From positions 30,828,709 through 30,892,708 of the forward strand of contig CM059197.1 in assembly GCA_030323885.1 (NCBI GenBank): 64,000 nucleotides of DNA, given 5' to 3'. Positions 1 through 11,626 of the stretch are shown here, one piece after another. Source of the stretch: Branchipolynoe longqiensis (Eukaryota; Annelida; Polychaeta; Phyllodocida; Polynoidae). The position numbers were made by a program, and so were the translations under genes. A model generated the notes under the pieces. That model saw nothing but the letters and a program-made list of their open reading frames with translations. It had not been told where the DNA came from and made no database searches. Positions within the stretch are counted from its first letter, which is position 1. Each line of letters begins with the position of its first letter.

Positions 1-375
1 GCAATCTTCATACAGAAAATGTCAAATATCTCTAAAACCACACCACCTAGAAACAAATCGCTTGGTACACATATAGAAAACATATTCAATGAACAGATTA
101 TATTAAAGTTATAAGGTTAGTGTTCTGCATTTCTATTAATTTGGAATAAAATATACGTTTTGCACTGCACGTACGGCAAACTCAATGCATTGTCAATGGC
201 GGTGAGCAATCTTCATACAGAAAATGTCAAATATCTCTAAAACTACATGACCTAGATACAATCCGCTTGGAACACATATAGAAAACATGTTTACCAAAAA
301 GATTATATTGAATTTATAAGGTTAGGGTTCTGGATTTCTATTAATTTTTAAAGAAAACTAATGTTTTGCACTGTG
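1..375. repeat. ~205-bp satellite repeat, array A (cut by window start)
   Basis: The motif GCAATCTTCATACAG occurs at position 1 and again near 205, so the period is about 204-205 bp. Each unit carries a CTAGAAACAAATCGCTTGG-like stretch and ends near GTTTTGCACTG. The same unit is found at 15,150-15,550 and 37,985-38,585. The left end of the array lies outside the window. Confidence 0.85.
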
Positions 376-616
376 CATACTGGCAAACTCAAGGCTTGTT
401 CAACAATAACCGCCAGGAGCGCCACTGTAAGTGTAACCTGTGTTACCGATTTTCGCGGGAGTTGTCCCTCTCATCTATATACAAGCTCTCTGGTTTGTAC
501 GAAGGCTGGGGCCCTATCTGAGGAGGGGCAAGGCCCGGGGACCTGTCCTGTCGCTGTGTGCAAGGAATGGGGACCGCTGCTGCTGGGTGGTCTGTTTTGT
601 TGGGTTAGGTCTGGGT

Positions 617-877
617 ACCCGTCAGATGTTGGACAAGGTCCGAGGATCCGTCTGCCGCTGGGCGAAGTCCGGGGACCCGTATGCCGCTGGGTGAAGTCCG
701 AGGACCTGTCTGTCACTGGGCCAGGCCCAGGGACCCGTCTACCGCTGTGCGAGTTCCGCGGACCCGTCTGCTGCTCCTCAAGGTCCGGGGACCCGTCTAC
801 CACAGGGCGAGGTCCGGGGACCCGTCTACCACAGGGCGAGTTCTGGGGGACCCGTCTGCCGCCGGGCAATGTTTCCA
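617..877. repeat. 29-bp GC-rich minisatellite, about 9 units
   Basis: Successive units begin ACCCGTCT and end GTCCGGGG, each 29 bp. Degenerate units extend left to about 540. The unit length is not a multiple of three, so the overlapping open frames on both strands are compositional and not genes. Confidence 0.85.
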
Positions 878-1770
878 TAAGCATATTCAGTGCTTTACGG
901 AGAGACCCAACCAGCCACGGTGCGACCCAACTAGCCACGGTTGAACTTGTTTGAGCCCGTTTAAACTTGTTTCCGGTACAAAGGCTAGGGGACCAGGTTG
1001 GAAACTGAGCGATAATAGATGAAAACTCCTGTGCCTCTGCCTGAGCAAATGAATGCCAGGGGACCAGGCTAGACCTCCACAGAGCTAGCAGTGTAGTCAA
1101 ATATTATTTGACTAGTTTATTGTTCAGACATTATCACATATTTATGTATCTTTTGCACATATTAAATTGTTTGAAGTATATTTGAAATTGATCTACATTG
1201 ATTTCTGTTTAAATCACACAATATCACTACTTAATGAATGGGAAATTCATCCTGCAAGGGTATGCTCGATATGACCCAGTGGTCAGCCGTTTTTGCTCCT
1301 TTCGTCGCTGTGGACCCTTCTCAATGTTTCAATGCTTGGGTAGACCAGGTCCGAAATTGACGGTGTGTGGATCGGGGCGGGGTGCAGAGCGATTGGCTCC
1401 GTGTCCGTAACGGCCGAATAAACGCTACATAACGAAGGCAAATGGCCGCCTTACGATCGTTAAACCCATACAAGGGGGCGTCTCGCCGTGGGCACGGCTT
1501 ACCAACGCACAAGCACCCGCAAGGTCAGCCAGTCCGGAAACTAAATTCCCAGTGCCTGATTTCCAACTAGGCTAGCAGCCGCTACAGGTGATGGCGTGCG
1601 TTAGTCCCCCTAGCGGCGAGGGAGTGCGCCATAAGATATAAGATTACGTTGAGTAAACACCTACCCCCCCCCCCCCCCCACCAAGCAACGGCCACCCAGA
1701 CCGTTAGGGACCCACCCTAAAGCCGTAGCGGGAAGCACCATTTTCGTTGGTAATGATATTTTCTCCCGTT
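878..1770. other. No gene recognised
   Basis: The stretch 878-1770 has no recognisable coding exon. It contains a moderately GC-rich segment (1,240-1,640) and a poly-C run near 1,663-1,680. Confidence 0.5.
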
Positions 1771-1772
1771 AT

Positions 1773-2486
1773 TTAAAGCTGCATAGTCCGATGAAAACAT
1801 CAAATTTTCAAAACCAACGCAATTATCTAGATTTGATTCTACATATCTAACTTAGATACTGCTGCACTTATTAAACATTTGTCATCACAAAGAAGGGAAT
1901 ACTGAGTAAATTTAATAGAATCTGTTACTGCATAAGCCTATGGTGTTAGAGTTTTGGCAAGCTTGCCCAAATTAATTTTGCACATTTGCACTTCAAATAT
2001 CTCAAAAGTTAACCATTTAAAGTCAAAGTTACTTCAAACTAAAGTAAGATAGATTACAACCACCAACCTAACATATTTATCTCAGAAAATGACAGAAACT
2101 CAAGACCATCGGACTATGCAACTTTTATGTTGCATAGTCCGTTGGTTTTGAGTTTCTGACATTTTCTGAGATAAATACATTAGGTTGATTGTTATTACAT
2201 GCTGTACTTTAACTTGACGTCATTCTTATTTTAAATAGCTAACTTTTGAGATATTTTAAATGCAACCATGCAAAATTAATTTTGGCAGTTTGGCACACAT
2301 GCCAAAACTCTGACACCATAGCATTTTGCAGTACAGGTTCTATTCAAGTGCCTCAGCATTCCCTTTTGTGTGGCGACAAATGCTTAATAAGTGCACCAGT
2401 ATCTAAGTTGGATATGTAGAATCAAATCTAGATAATTGTTTTAGTTTTGAAATTCAGATATTTTCATCGGACTATGCAGCTTTAAA
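1773..2486. mobile_element. TIR element family M1, two copies tail to tail
   Basis: A ~350-bp copy (1,773-2,127) starts AAAGCTGCATAGTCCGATGA and ends with the related TGGTTTTGAGTTTCTG terminus in reverse. A second copy (2,128-2,486) follows in the opposite orientation, so the pair forms a ~710-bp imperfect palindrome centred near 2,127. M1 is the commonest TIR element in the window. It has no coding capacity and is presumably mobilised in trans. Confidence 0.8.
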
Positions 2487-2799
2487 TTACTAAATAAGGG
2501 AAAGGTGCTAAGATAAGTGTGTAATGCTTTTTACAAGCAGTTATTACAACCATATTACGTATTTCAAAAGGATTTAAGGAACAACTAAATCGGGTGGTCG
2601 TGTATATAGATATGCACTTCCTTCTCCCGTTCTTGCATTTGCCGTAAAGACAAACCAGATTTTGTGTCTACAAGAATGAAGATTTATGGATGGGCGATAA
2701 AAGAGGGATTTGGGGATGGTGTATCACGTGATCAAATAGGCCAATAGCTGCCACTCATCATTTGTTGGATGTAGGGCAGGCGTGAGGTGATGATGGCCA

Positions 2800-3600
2800 G
2801 GATGTGAGGTGAGCTAGAGAAGAGAGGGGGGGGGGGGGATAGTTGGAGAGAAAGGAGAGGGAAAGAGGACCGGGAGAGGAGATGGGGCTGGGGGATGACA
2901 GGGAAGGAGATTGTTTGTTTATTTTTTGTATGTCCTACAACATCTAACTTCATATCACGATGGGTACCGACTTGTGACAATGCACACACATGGTCACTTT
3001 ATAGTGCTGCCCGACTGGGAGACGAGGCTGCCAGCACCATGACCCGATATTCCACACAGTCACATTATCCTGATACTGCAACAACCAGTCCTTGTTCTAT
3101 CCTAGTAATGCCAAGTGACAGGCTAGGTAGTGACAAATATCAATTTTGTAAGTCATTGGTTTGACTCGGCTGGGATTTGTACTCCTGACCTTCCGCACGG
3201 AAAGCATGCGCTCTACCAATTTGGCCACCCCGTACGGTCATGGAATAGGAGTAAGAAGAAGAGGAAAAAGAAGGGGAGGAAGATGAGGGTGAAAGGAAGA
3301 AGAGAAAGAGACGAGGAAGATAATGAAGAGAAAGGGACGAGCAAGAAGAAGAGGGGAAGAGAAAGAAGAGGAAGATAAAGAAGAGATGAGGAAGAGGAAG
3401 AATAAGAGGAAGAGTTACTGGCGAAAGAGGAAGAGGAGGAGGAGGCAAGGGGAAAGGAGGTCTAAGAAGTGATGGAGTGAGGATGGACAGCGGAGGTAGA
3501 CAGGGATAAATGCAGGTGTAAAGTGCGACGGCCGGCAGCTGTGGCTGTGTCGGCAGGTTAAATAGGAAATCACTACAGGCAAGTATAGAGAAGGAAGGCA
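2800..3600. repeat. Purine-rich (GA/AAG) tracts around a SINE
   Basis: GA-rich low-complexity sequence at 2,815-2,890 and 3,245-3,480 flanks the SINE at 2,917-3,240. A poly-G run lies at about 2,827-2,840. The long open frames here are low-complexity shadows. Confidence 0.6.
2917..3240 (-). mobile_element. tRNA-derived SINE, family A
   Basis: Minus-strand copy. The tail (GATATGACCTTAGATGTTG-like, here diverged) comes first on the plus strand. The tRNA-like head with a B-box (reverse of GGTTCGAATCC) and A-box (TGGCCGAAT) is at 3,160-3,235. RNA polymerase III transcription is expected for a tRNA-headed SINE. Confidence 0.8.
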
Positions 3601-4430
3601 AGAGATAGAGTGTGCAGAAGGAACCAGAAGGAGCTTGCTTAGTTTATTATATATATAGCTTCTTAGAATCCAAGATGGTGGTGGTCACATGGGTTGATCC
3701 ACCAATCAGAGTTCAATCTGTTGTATCCAAGGCCTGGTCATGCTGGCTACAGTGCCTTGTGGTGGCCAGTGATCCATAAATAACACCATGGGGGGAGGGG
3801 GTATGTGAGGTGACTCCTCCAAAGACTATCTAAGAAGTGACACTCCTCCTCTCTACTATTTTACTATACAATTCCTATACCTAATGAGTAATAGCTTACC
3901 AACTCCACATATCCCTCATATGCCTTTGGATTTTGCATATCACCATTTACCATTATATAGACAAGTTGCAATTTATTATAGTAGTTTCACATATATCCTC
4001 ATGCCATTAGATCGGAAAATTTTACACAGGGTAGCCAACTTTGGAAAATGAAATACCGGAAGATCTTAAGGGATGTTATATTGGGGGTGGGGGGGGGGGG
4101 CTGGGGGTATTCGCCCAGAAAAACGTTTAAATCTTAGATGCTCTGTGGTGCATTTTTGACATAATAATCCATAAGATTAATATAATTTTGGAAAATTGAA
4201 AAACTGGAAGATGGTGATGATGGGGATATAACATATTGTACACCTTATCGCGAAACCATAAGGGTTGGCAACCGTGTAAATGGGGCAATGAGAAATCAGA
4301 TGTGAGGCCATTGGCAAACAATGGGAAGCGTACGGGCAGTATTGTGCTTGTATTTGTAACATTATACATTTAACACTATCGGTATCACAATTTATTTCGG
4401 GGGATAAAGGGCATCTAGGTAGCTGTTGGG
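3600..4430. other. No gene recognised
   Basis: AT-rich sequence with a poly-G tract near 4,088-4,100. No exon, tRNA or TIR structure was recognised. Confidence 0.4.
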
Positions 4431-4745
4431 GAGCGGGACGTACCTCAAGCGGTAGGGTGTCCACCTGTGATGGTGTGGGTCATCTTACCGATCCTGCTCA
4501 GTGGACCCATTTGCAGTTTGGGCTATTTTCCCTTCCAACCAGTGATCCACAACTGGTACATCAAAGGCTGTGGTATGTGCTGTCCTGTCTGTGGGAAAGT
4601 GCATATAAAAGACCCCTCGCTGCTCATCGGAAAGAGTAGCCTATGTGGCAGCAGTGGATTTCCTCCAAAGAAATGTCTGAATAACCGTATGTTTTGATGT
4701 CCGATAGCCGATGATAAAAATCAATGTGCTCTAGAGGCGTAACTG
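4431..4745 (+). mobile_element. SINE family D (widespread molluscan tail)
   Basis: A tRNA-like head (GGGACGTACCTCAAGCGGTA) is followed by the conserved body CTGTCTGTGGGAAAGTGCAT and a GATCCCTTGCTGCT-like block, ending near TCTAGAGGCGT. Related copies in this window are at 17,407, 19,386 and 51,457. This tail is common in molluscan genomes, from general knowledge. Confidence 0.8.
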
Positions 4746-5166
4746 AATCAATCTTTTTTTCTCTTTTTTTTTTAACGACCCCCCCCCCCCCCCCCCACCA
4801 CAAAAGCAGACATCGGCTATTGGGGTTTTTAAATCAAACACACTTCCTAGGTAGCTGTCTGCAATAGACGGAATCCCGTACTGACATATCCAATATACAT
4901 GCACACCATAATAGACGAGATTCAGGAACACATTACTTGGGGCAGATATGGCCCCCCAGCTGAATGTCACTGAGGGCCGTTGCATTCTGATTTAGTACAC
5001 GGCCTATCAACTAAACATAAAGGCGGGTTCACACTACGCGACAATCTGATCTTAAACTCCACTGATCGCTGCTTGGAAAATCGATTAACAGATACCTGAG
5101 TATTTTTTACGGTTAAATTAAAAGATTGCAACTAAAATTGTGAACTCTCACATATGCCAAAACTTA

Positions 5167-5576
5167 GATAAAAGATTCACCCGGTACTTGTAGTACACGG
5201 GTGAATACCAACCCTATATAAATACGGTCGAAAATAGCATTAGTATGGAACAACAAGTAGAATGCCTGGTACCAGTGTCAAATGGTTACTTATATCAACA
5301 CAGAGTTGGTGAATGAGAGAGAATGCAAAAAGACAAGATGGCGGCTGCAGAACGCCGTCGATTTCACTTTTAAATCTTATTAAACTAGATATTATATTAT
5401 ATTTTTCAACTCAAAGGTAGCGGGCTATCAATAAGACAGATGTAAAGAATAAATGTTGCTTCTTAGATTGTGAAATTAGGCTCTCAATTCTTTTACCTGC
5501 ATTTTCGACAGCTTTTATATAGGGTTGGTTTGCACCCCTACTGCAGCAGTACGGGGTGAATCTTGTATCTAGCCAA
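5167..5576. mobile_element. TIR element family M9 (GATAAAAGATTCACCC ends)
   Basis: The left end AGATAAAAGATTCACCCGGT and the right end GGTGAATCTTGTATCT are inverted. The interior is about 410 bp and AT-rich. A second full copy lies at 61,567-61,982 in reverse. TA flanks both ends, compatible with a TA target duplication. Confidence 0.75.
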
Positions 5577-6180
5577 AACTATGTTCGGGCATTTATAATG
5601 ACCGGAAGTGCTATTCTAACCGCTGAAAGTCCCTTTCTCCTCCACATGTGCTCTGTAAATGAGTCAGATGTTGAACATCAACAAGTTGAGACACGTGACG
5701 TGTTGGCCTATTTTCGCTTAAAGCCCCTGTCACACATCACCGGATTGGGGGAAATGGAAAGAAACTGAAACAAAGTCCGTTGATAGTCTGGTTTGTGTCC
5801 GTACAAGTTTTGAACATGCACAAAACTTGGAACGGATGCCACCGGATTGACGTGTATGTTTCTTGTCCAGTTTGAGTCCATTTAGTCCGCTTACTGTCTG
5901 TTGGCTATCCGTTCACGTCTGTTTCATGTCCGTTTCATGTACGTTTCAAGTCCATTTCATGTCCATTCATCCAGCGGCCTTTGACCCAATATCGCAACAT
6001 TTTAATACATTTTGATATCTATGACCCCCGGACTAGACAATTATGTCCATTGCTCAATCCGGTGATGTGTGACAAGGACTTATAGGAATGGCATAAGAGA
6101 TCTGTTCTTATAAATAACACACATCTACATCCAAACACGGCACTAATAGTAGTTTCAAAGACACTAGTGTTAGTCTCTTC
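5577..6180. repeat. Dispersed repeat R1, split by an M2 element
   Basis: CATTTATAATGACCGGAAG (5,590-5,710) and the block AGAGATCTGTTC to GTGTTAGTCT (6,083-6,180) are contiguous in the homologous copies at 16,065-16,315 and, in part, 10,590-10,750. Here they are separated by the M2 element at 5,721-6,079, which dates that insertion after R1. Confidence 0.7.
5721..6079. mobile_element. Harbinger-like MITE (M2), CCGGATTG subtype
   Basis: The ends AAGCCCCTGTCACACATCAC and GTGATGTGTGACAAGGAC are inverted and flanked by TTA on both sides (5,718-5,720 and 6,080-6,082). A TTA/TAA duplication is the signature of PIF/Harbinger. The interior is made of TCCGTT-type repeats and has no ORF. Confidence 0.8.
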
Positions 6181-6230
6181 CCAATTAGCATCACAAAGAC
6201 ATATTAGTAATGATATGATTGATAGGGCAA

Positions 6231-6412
6231 CTACTGGGTGGCTCAATATCAGGATAATGTGACTGAGTGGGATATCAGGTCATGGTGCTGGTGACCTGGT
6301 CTCCTAGTGGGGCAGCACTATAAAGTTGCCATGAGGGCACAGTCACAAGTCGGTCCCCATTCTGATATGACCTTAGATTTTGCTAGGACATAAAATCCCA
6401 ATAAACAAAAAT
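6231..6412 (+). mobile_element. SINE family A, 5'-truncated
   Basis: Body and tail only: GTGACTGAGTGGGATATCAG, then GACCTTAGATTTTGCTAGGA and an A-rich end. The tRNA-like head is missing. Confidence 0.8.
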
Positions 6413-6455
6413 ACTTAGACCTGATCCCACATATCCAACTTAGATCCTGGTCTTA

Positions 6456-7162
6456 TACCCCTGTCACACTACGACGTAACGAGCCAACGTGAGCCTAACG
6501 TGATGATTTTTCGTCATTACGTTGCCGTACGTTGGGTCACGTTATGATGACGTCATAATGACGTTAGAGTGATGTCGAGCTACGTCATGTTACGTCGTGT
6601 TACGTCGGAGCGCGTCGAGGTTTTGAACCTGTTCAAAACTTTCGACGTATCTCAACGTGAAGCCGTTACGTTGGGATGACGTGACAATGACGTTAGGTTG
6701 ACGTTCCGCGATCGTTATAGCAGCGTAAATGACGTTAGAGTCACGTTATGTCACGTCAGACCGACGGCCCGGGTGGGAGCAACGTGTGGGCAGCGTTTTG
6801 CACGTTACGGTCACGTTACGGTCACGTTACGGTCACGTTACGGTCACGGTTACGGTCACGTTACGGTCACGTTACGGTCACGTTACGGTCACGTTACGGT
6901 GGCGTTACGGTCACGTTACGTCCACGTCGCACCCGTTACGGCGACGTTACGCTCACGTTACACTAACGCCCGGTCACGTCGCCAATTACCCCTCCCCCTT
7001 AACGTTGTCACGTTACAGCTAAGGTCACGACGTACACCAACGTTACTTTCACGTTACGCTCACGTCCACAATATGCATATTACGCCCATAACGTCGACGT
7101 AATATAATTATTTTCACGTTCTGGCTACGCTGACGTAGTCACGTCGTAGTGTGACAGGGCCA
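6456..7162. mobile_element. Harbinger-like MITE (M2), GTCACGTTACG-array subtype
   Basis: The ends TACCCCTGTCACACTACGAC and GTCGTAGTGTGACAGGGCCA are inverted. The flanks are TTA on the left and TAA on the right. The interior is a ~200-bp tandem array of GGTCACGTTAC (6,800-6,960) plus many ACGT-rich words. It interrupts an M1 element whose halves lie on either side. A close copy in reverse orientation is at 46,837-47,587. The open frames across it come from the array and are not genes. Confidence 0.85.
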
Positions 7163-7324
7163 TAACTTACTAAACTTAAATTTATGGCTGCATTGAAGGA
7201 ATACTAAGTCAATTTAATAGAAACTGTCTCTCATGAAACCTATATAAGGTCTGGCATTTCGGTGTGCACATCAACATGTTTCACATGTTTTCACATCAAA
7301 TATCTTCAAAGTTAAAAATTTAAC

Positions 7325-7545
7325 CAGACGGGATGGCCGAATGAGTTAGAGCGTCCGAACCCTGGTCGAGTAAAACCAATGACGTAAAAATTTATACTTG
7401 TCACTTCCTAGCCTGGTACTAGGTATTCTTAGGATAGGGCAAGCAGCAGTGGAATGAGGAAGACCAATCATCCGCGATTGGAATTTGCCCTGCTTAATCA
7501 ACCAATGTACCAAAATGTATAAAAAATAAAGAAAAGGGCTCATTA
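7325..7545 (+). mobile_element. tRNA-derived SINE, family B
   Basis: The head is like family A (GACGGGATGGCCGAATGAGT), but the tail is GAATGAGGAAGACCAATC followed by a CCTGCTTAAT block instead of the GACCTTAGATGTTG tail. The B-box part of the head is shortened. Confidence 0.75.
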
Positions 7546-7821
7546 CTCCTTATAATTTATATGCAGCAATAAATGAGCATCACTATCTAAGTTGGATATA
7601 TTGGATCAAATGTGGGTAAATGCTTTGGTGTCCAAAAGGTTATTCTCTCATCGGACTATGCAGCTTTAAGAGTGCCTGTACACTGGGGACTATGCAGCTT
7701 TAAGAGTGCGTGTACACTGACCAATCAGCGGCTGTTGACAACACCGACTTTGATGTCCAGTGTCATGGTCGTCTTGCCGGCGCGTGCTGGTGCTAGTCAC
7801 GGGGTCGTATTGCTAGAGTTA

Positions 7822-8150
7822 TTTGTTGGTTGGTTAGTCTTACATCTTGGCAACATCTATGGTCATATCAGGATGGGTACCGACTTGTGACAGTGCGCAC
7901 TCATGGGAACTTTATAGTGCTGTCCCACTAGGAGACCAGGTCACCAGCACCATGAGCTGATATCCCACTCAGTCACATTATCCTGACACTGTGCGAACCA
8001 GTCCTTGGCCTATCCCAGTAATGCTGAGCGAAAGGGTAGGTAGCGACATGTATCAATTTTATAAGTCATTGGTTTGACTCGACCAGGAATTGAACTCCCG
8101 ACCTTCCGCACAGGTAGGCTGGGCTCTACCGATTCGGCCACCGCATCCGG
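7822..8150 (-). mobile_element. SINE family A
   Basis: Near full length on the minus strand: tail at 7,822-7,880, body with GGAGACCAGGTCACCAGCAC, and tRNA-like head ending GATTCGGCCACCGCATCCGG. Confidence 0.85.
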
Positions 8151-8164
8151 TGGACACACTGTTA

Positions 8165-9545
8165 ATATGGGGGTATTACTATCAGGGTGGTAGTGAGGTG
8201 GTAGTAGATTGGTAGCATGGTGGTAGCATGTTGGTAGTACGGTGGTAGTAGGGTGATAGTATTAGTAGGGTGACAGTACGGTGATAGTAGGGTGATACTT
8301 CGGTGATAGTTGGGTGATAGGTGGGTGATAGTAGGGTGATAGTAGGGTGATAGTAGGGTGATAGTGGGGTGAATCTTGGGTGATAGTTGGGTGATAATTG
8401 GGTGATAGATGCGTGATAGTTGGGTGATAGTAGGGTGATGCTAGGGCGATAGTAGGGTGATAGTAGGGTGAATCTTGGGTGATAGTTGGGTGATAATTGG
8501 GTGATAGATGCGTGATAGTTGGGTGATAGTAGGGTGATGCTAGGGTGATAGTTGGGTGATAGTGGGGTGATAGTTGGGTGATAGTGGGGTGATAGTTGGG
8601 TGAACGAATGGGGCTGCCCTCTATGGAAGATCTTCTGATCAAAAAGAATCTCCGGTGGACTGGACACCTCATGAGGATGTCATCAGATAGGCTACCAAAG
8701 CAGATCCTCTATTCTCAACTGTCTTCTGGCTACAGAAAGAGAGGGCGCCCTCATCTCCGGTTCAAGGATATCATCAAGAGAAACCTGAAGCTGAGAGACA
8801 TTAAGACCGACTCATGGATGCAACTCTCACAGCAGAGAGCTAAATGGAGAGCGGCAGTCAAGTAATGAAAGCAGTCTTTGTCGCATCGCGACCGACAGCA
8901 TGATGATGATGATGATGAGTTGGGTGATAGTAGGGTGATAGTTGGGTGATAGTTGGGTGATAGTTGGGTGGTAGTGGTAGAATGGTGATAGTAAGGTGAT
9001 AGCAGGGTGATAGTGGAGTGATAGTTGGGTGATGGTTGGGTGATAGTAGGCTGACAGTAGGGTGATAGTTGGGTGATAGTACTATTAGTATGGTGGTAGT
9101 AGGGTGATAGTAGGGTGGTAGTTGGGTGATAGTTGGGTGATAGTTGGGTGGTAGTGGTAGAATGGTGGTAGTAAGGTGATAGCAGGGTGATAGTGGAGTG
9201 ATAGTTGGGTGATAGTAGTGTGATAGTAGGGTGATAGTTGGTAGTTGGGTGATAGTAGTGTGATAGTTGGGTTATAGGAGGGTGGTAGTGGACGTACGGT
9301 GGTAGTAGGGTGATAGTTTGGAGATAGCGGGGTGATAGTGGGGTGATAGTAGGGTGATAGTTGGGTGGTAGTTGGGTGGAAGTTGGGTGGTAGTTGGGTG
9401 ATACTGATAGTAGGGTGATAGTTGGGTGATATTAGGATGATACTGATAGTTGAGTGATAGTTGGGTGATAGTGGGGTGATAGTAGGGTAATAGTTGGGTG
9501 ATAGTTGAGTGATAGTGGGATGATAGTTGGATGATATCTGTGTAT
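8165..9545. repeat. 11-bp minisatellite (GGGTGATAGTT)n, about 1.1 kb
   Basis: Dozens of copies of GGGTGATAGTT, GGGTGATAGTA and near variants, with some GGTGGTAGT units. The array is split by a LINE fragment (8,604-8,918). Long frames on the minus strand repeat Y-H-P-T-I-T-like units; they reflect the array and not a gene. Confidence 0.9.
8604..8918 (+). pseudogene. LINE 3' fragment inserted in the 11-mer array
   Basis: The sequence is nearly identical to 18,062-18,376, the last ~90 codons of a non-LTR retrotransposon plus its 3' tail of ATG/GAT repeats. It is flanked on both sides by GTTGGGTGA (8,595-8,603 and 8,919-8,927). That could be a target duplication, but the flank is also the array unit, so the duplication cannot be proved. 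It is 5'-truncated and dead. Confidence 0.85.
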
Positions 9546-10098
9546 CTGTGTCTATGCCTCTAATAACATTCTGACTACGTTTTTTTGTACAAATTTCTCC
9601 GCTTTTTATCCTAGCCACGCCCCCTCCCGCTACCCCCCCCCCCCCCCCCCCCTCTACCACCACCGCCACCACACACACAGTCAGATTGCTAGCGATTACA
9701 GGGGCCCAGCGCATTAGTGAGAATCATCCCCTAGAAGCAATAGGACGAACCAATTGCGTGTTAAGGCACTATACATGTGCTAATGTGATGACTGCGGTGT
9801 TAATGAGACCACTAAAGTACAGTGGTTGAGTGCCCGGTGGGGGCGCTGTCTCCACTAATTCCCCGCGTCAGGTATCCGACGTGACAAACCCATTATTGCA
9901 CGATGGCAGCTTAACTCTGATACAGCACAACCCCACGCTGCTAGTTATTATAATGAAGCCTGCTATAGAAGCATATTTAATGGGGGGGGGGGGGAAATGC
10001 TGGTGCCATTTTGGGTCACACCACCTGTGTGTGAGCCATGTGATGTTATTATACACGGATAAGTGTTGTCTGGCGGTTTATTGTAGAATGCCTTCTTA
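9546..10098. other. No gene recognised
   Basis: Contains poly-C (about 9,635-9,652) and poly-G (about 9,981-9,993) runs. No exon or TIR structure was recognised. Confidence 0.4.
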
Positions 10099-10390
10099 TG
10101 GGGTTGTCACACTACGGCGTATGGCCTAAGCGTATGCCGGCGTAACGGTTTGCGTCATATACGCCGTCATACGCCATCGTACGCTACGCATACGATACGC
10201 ATACGCTATGCTTACTAATACAGCACATGTATTAGTAAGCATACGTCCGGGTTACCCCTTCATATGCCGTCATACGCGCGTCCGTCCGAAAATGTGTGTG
10301 CACACTCAAAATTTTCAGCGTATGGCGGCGTAAGGGGCATACGCTTCTCATACGCTAGACATACGTTATGCATACGCTGGCATACTTATA
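10099..10390. mobile_element. Possible M2-type element, CATACG-rich, right end missing
   Basis: The left end TGGGGTTGTCACACTACGGC follows TTA and matches the M2 terminal motif. The interior is rich in CATACGC words and has a local palindrome near 10,205-10,245. No matching right TIR was seen. Confidence 0.5.
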
Positions 10391-10589
10391 GGTCTTTACT
10401 GGACGACGGCCATTAATTAGATTTGTATATCCAGATCAGCTCTTAATGGATCGGGGAAGATAACATTGATAACATTAGAAATACCAATTATCTGCAATTG
10501 AAAATTGCTCTGATTTGCAATAACTCTAATAATAATTTTTTTTAGAGCAATAAAACTGGCGCCCGCACCTTCCACCCTATACCCAGACG

Positions 10590-10750
10590 TGGCAAACTGA
10601 CAAGTCGAGACACTGGACATTATGTGGTGTTTGCAGGCCTACATTGGCTTAAGGGAATGAAACAAGAGATCTGTTCGTATAAATAATACACATGTACATC
10701 CAAACATGGTGCTCATAGTAGTTTATAAAGTGACAAGTGTTAGTCTGGGT
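10590..10750. repeat. Dispersed repeat R1, partial copy
   Basis: GACACTGGACATTATGTGG through GTGACAAGTGTTAGTCTG is nearly identical to 16,155-16,313. Confidence 0.75.
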
Positions 10751-11155
10751 AGGGATGAATGACAACCTAGTCTAAAAAAGAGCAAAATCTGATTAGTATA
10801 TACAGGAAGTGGAGTTCCTGGTTCCAGTATCCAGTGTCTTACTAATTGGCTTAGACAAGTTAGAGTTGGTGAAATGGCAAAGGATGTAAACTAGCATGAT
10901 GGCGACCCAAGAATGCTCTCGTTTTTACTACTAAACTACATAATAAAAAAAGATTTTAATTAAAAAGTAGCGGGTAAATATAAAGGTGTATGTGAAGAAT
11001 ATATTTTGCTTCTTAAATTAAAAATGTATCTGCACATTTCATTTACCCAACAAACATAACTCAACCACCTATTATGTACAAGCATATGGACATGTAAATA
11101 AAATAGGCTAGTATAGAATTAAGTAGAAAAAAGCAGAAAACTCTCCCCAAGAAAA

Positions 11156-11440
11156 CCCCAAAACACTAACATAAAACCCTAAGAAAACAACTAACATAGT
11201 AATAAGAATAGAACAAAAATACAATGCCAAAAGGGCCCCAAAAAACTAACATAGGCTACTAAACGTACCAACAGACTATCTATCTGCTACTGAAATGCAG
11301 ACAATCAAATAACTTATCAGCAGCTACTGTTTGGTAAGACAACACCAACACTACAGCTGGCCAGCATTGAAAACAAGCCTGGGTACCCGGGCTTACATGC
11401 TATGGACAGTATAAATACAGCCTCAATAAAAAAATAAAAT
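11156..11440 (+). mobile_element. Dispersed repeat E1 with A-rich end
   Basis: Begins near AACACTAACATAAAACCC and ends GGACAGTATAAATACAGCC plus an A-rich tail. Copies occur at 14,216-14,376 (minus) and inside 60,602-60,845. The polarity of the A-rich end suggests a retroposon; no ORF is present. Confidence 0.6.
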
Positions 11441-11626
11441 TTACAAAAATGTACCCAGCCTTTTGCCGCTTTTCTAGTAGGCTTCTCTCCCCCCCCCCCC
11501 CACCCACCCACTCTAGGTAGGGGCGAATCTTTGATTTAATTTACCCCCCCCCCGCCCCCATTCAAGATATAATGACCCCTCATGTGCCTGTTCTGTTCCT
11601 CCTAACGCTGTGATGTTGTGTTGCAG

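Larger units (their letters stand above)
6415..7673. mobile_element. TIR element M1, broken by an M2 MITE and a SINE
   Basis: M1 sequence is recognisable at 6,415-6,455, 7,166-7,323 and 7,546-7,673, ending CATCGGACTATGCAGCTTT. The gaps are filled by the M2 element (6,456-7,162) and SINE B (7,325-7,545). This gives a clear insertion order with M1 oldest. Confidence 0.75.

Noticed and set aside
471..1100. A 209-codon minus-strand frame
   Set aside because: It spans the 29-bp minisatellite, whose unit is not a multiple of three, and has no recognisable domain.
6698..7102. Arg/Val/Thr-rich frames over the CGTTACG region
   Set aside because: They arise from the MITE's internal array; the same frames recur at 46,897-47,314 in the other copy.
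8165..9545. CRISPR-like array
   Set aside because: Units are contiguous 11-mers without unique spacers, in a eukaryotic genome.
8182..9714. Minus-strand frames with repeated Tyr-His-Pro-Thr-Ile-Thr
   Set aside because: Direct product of the GGGTGATAGTT array; every frame is open for the same reason.
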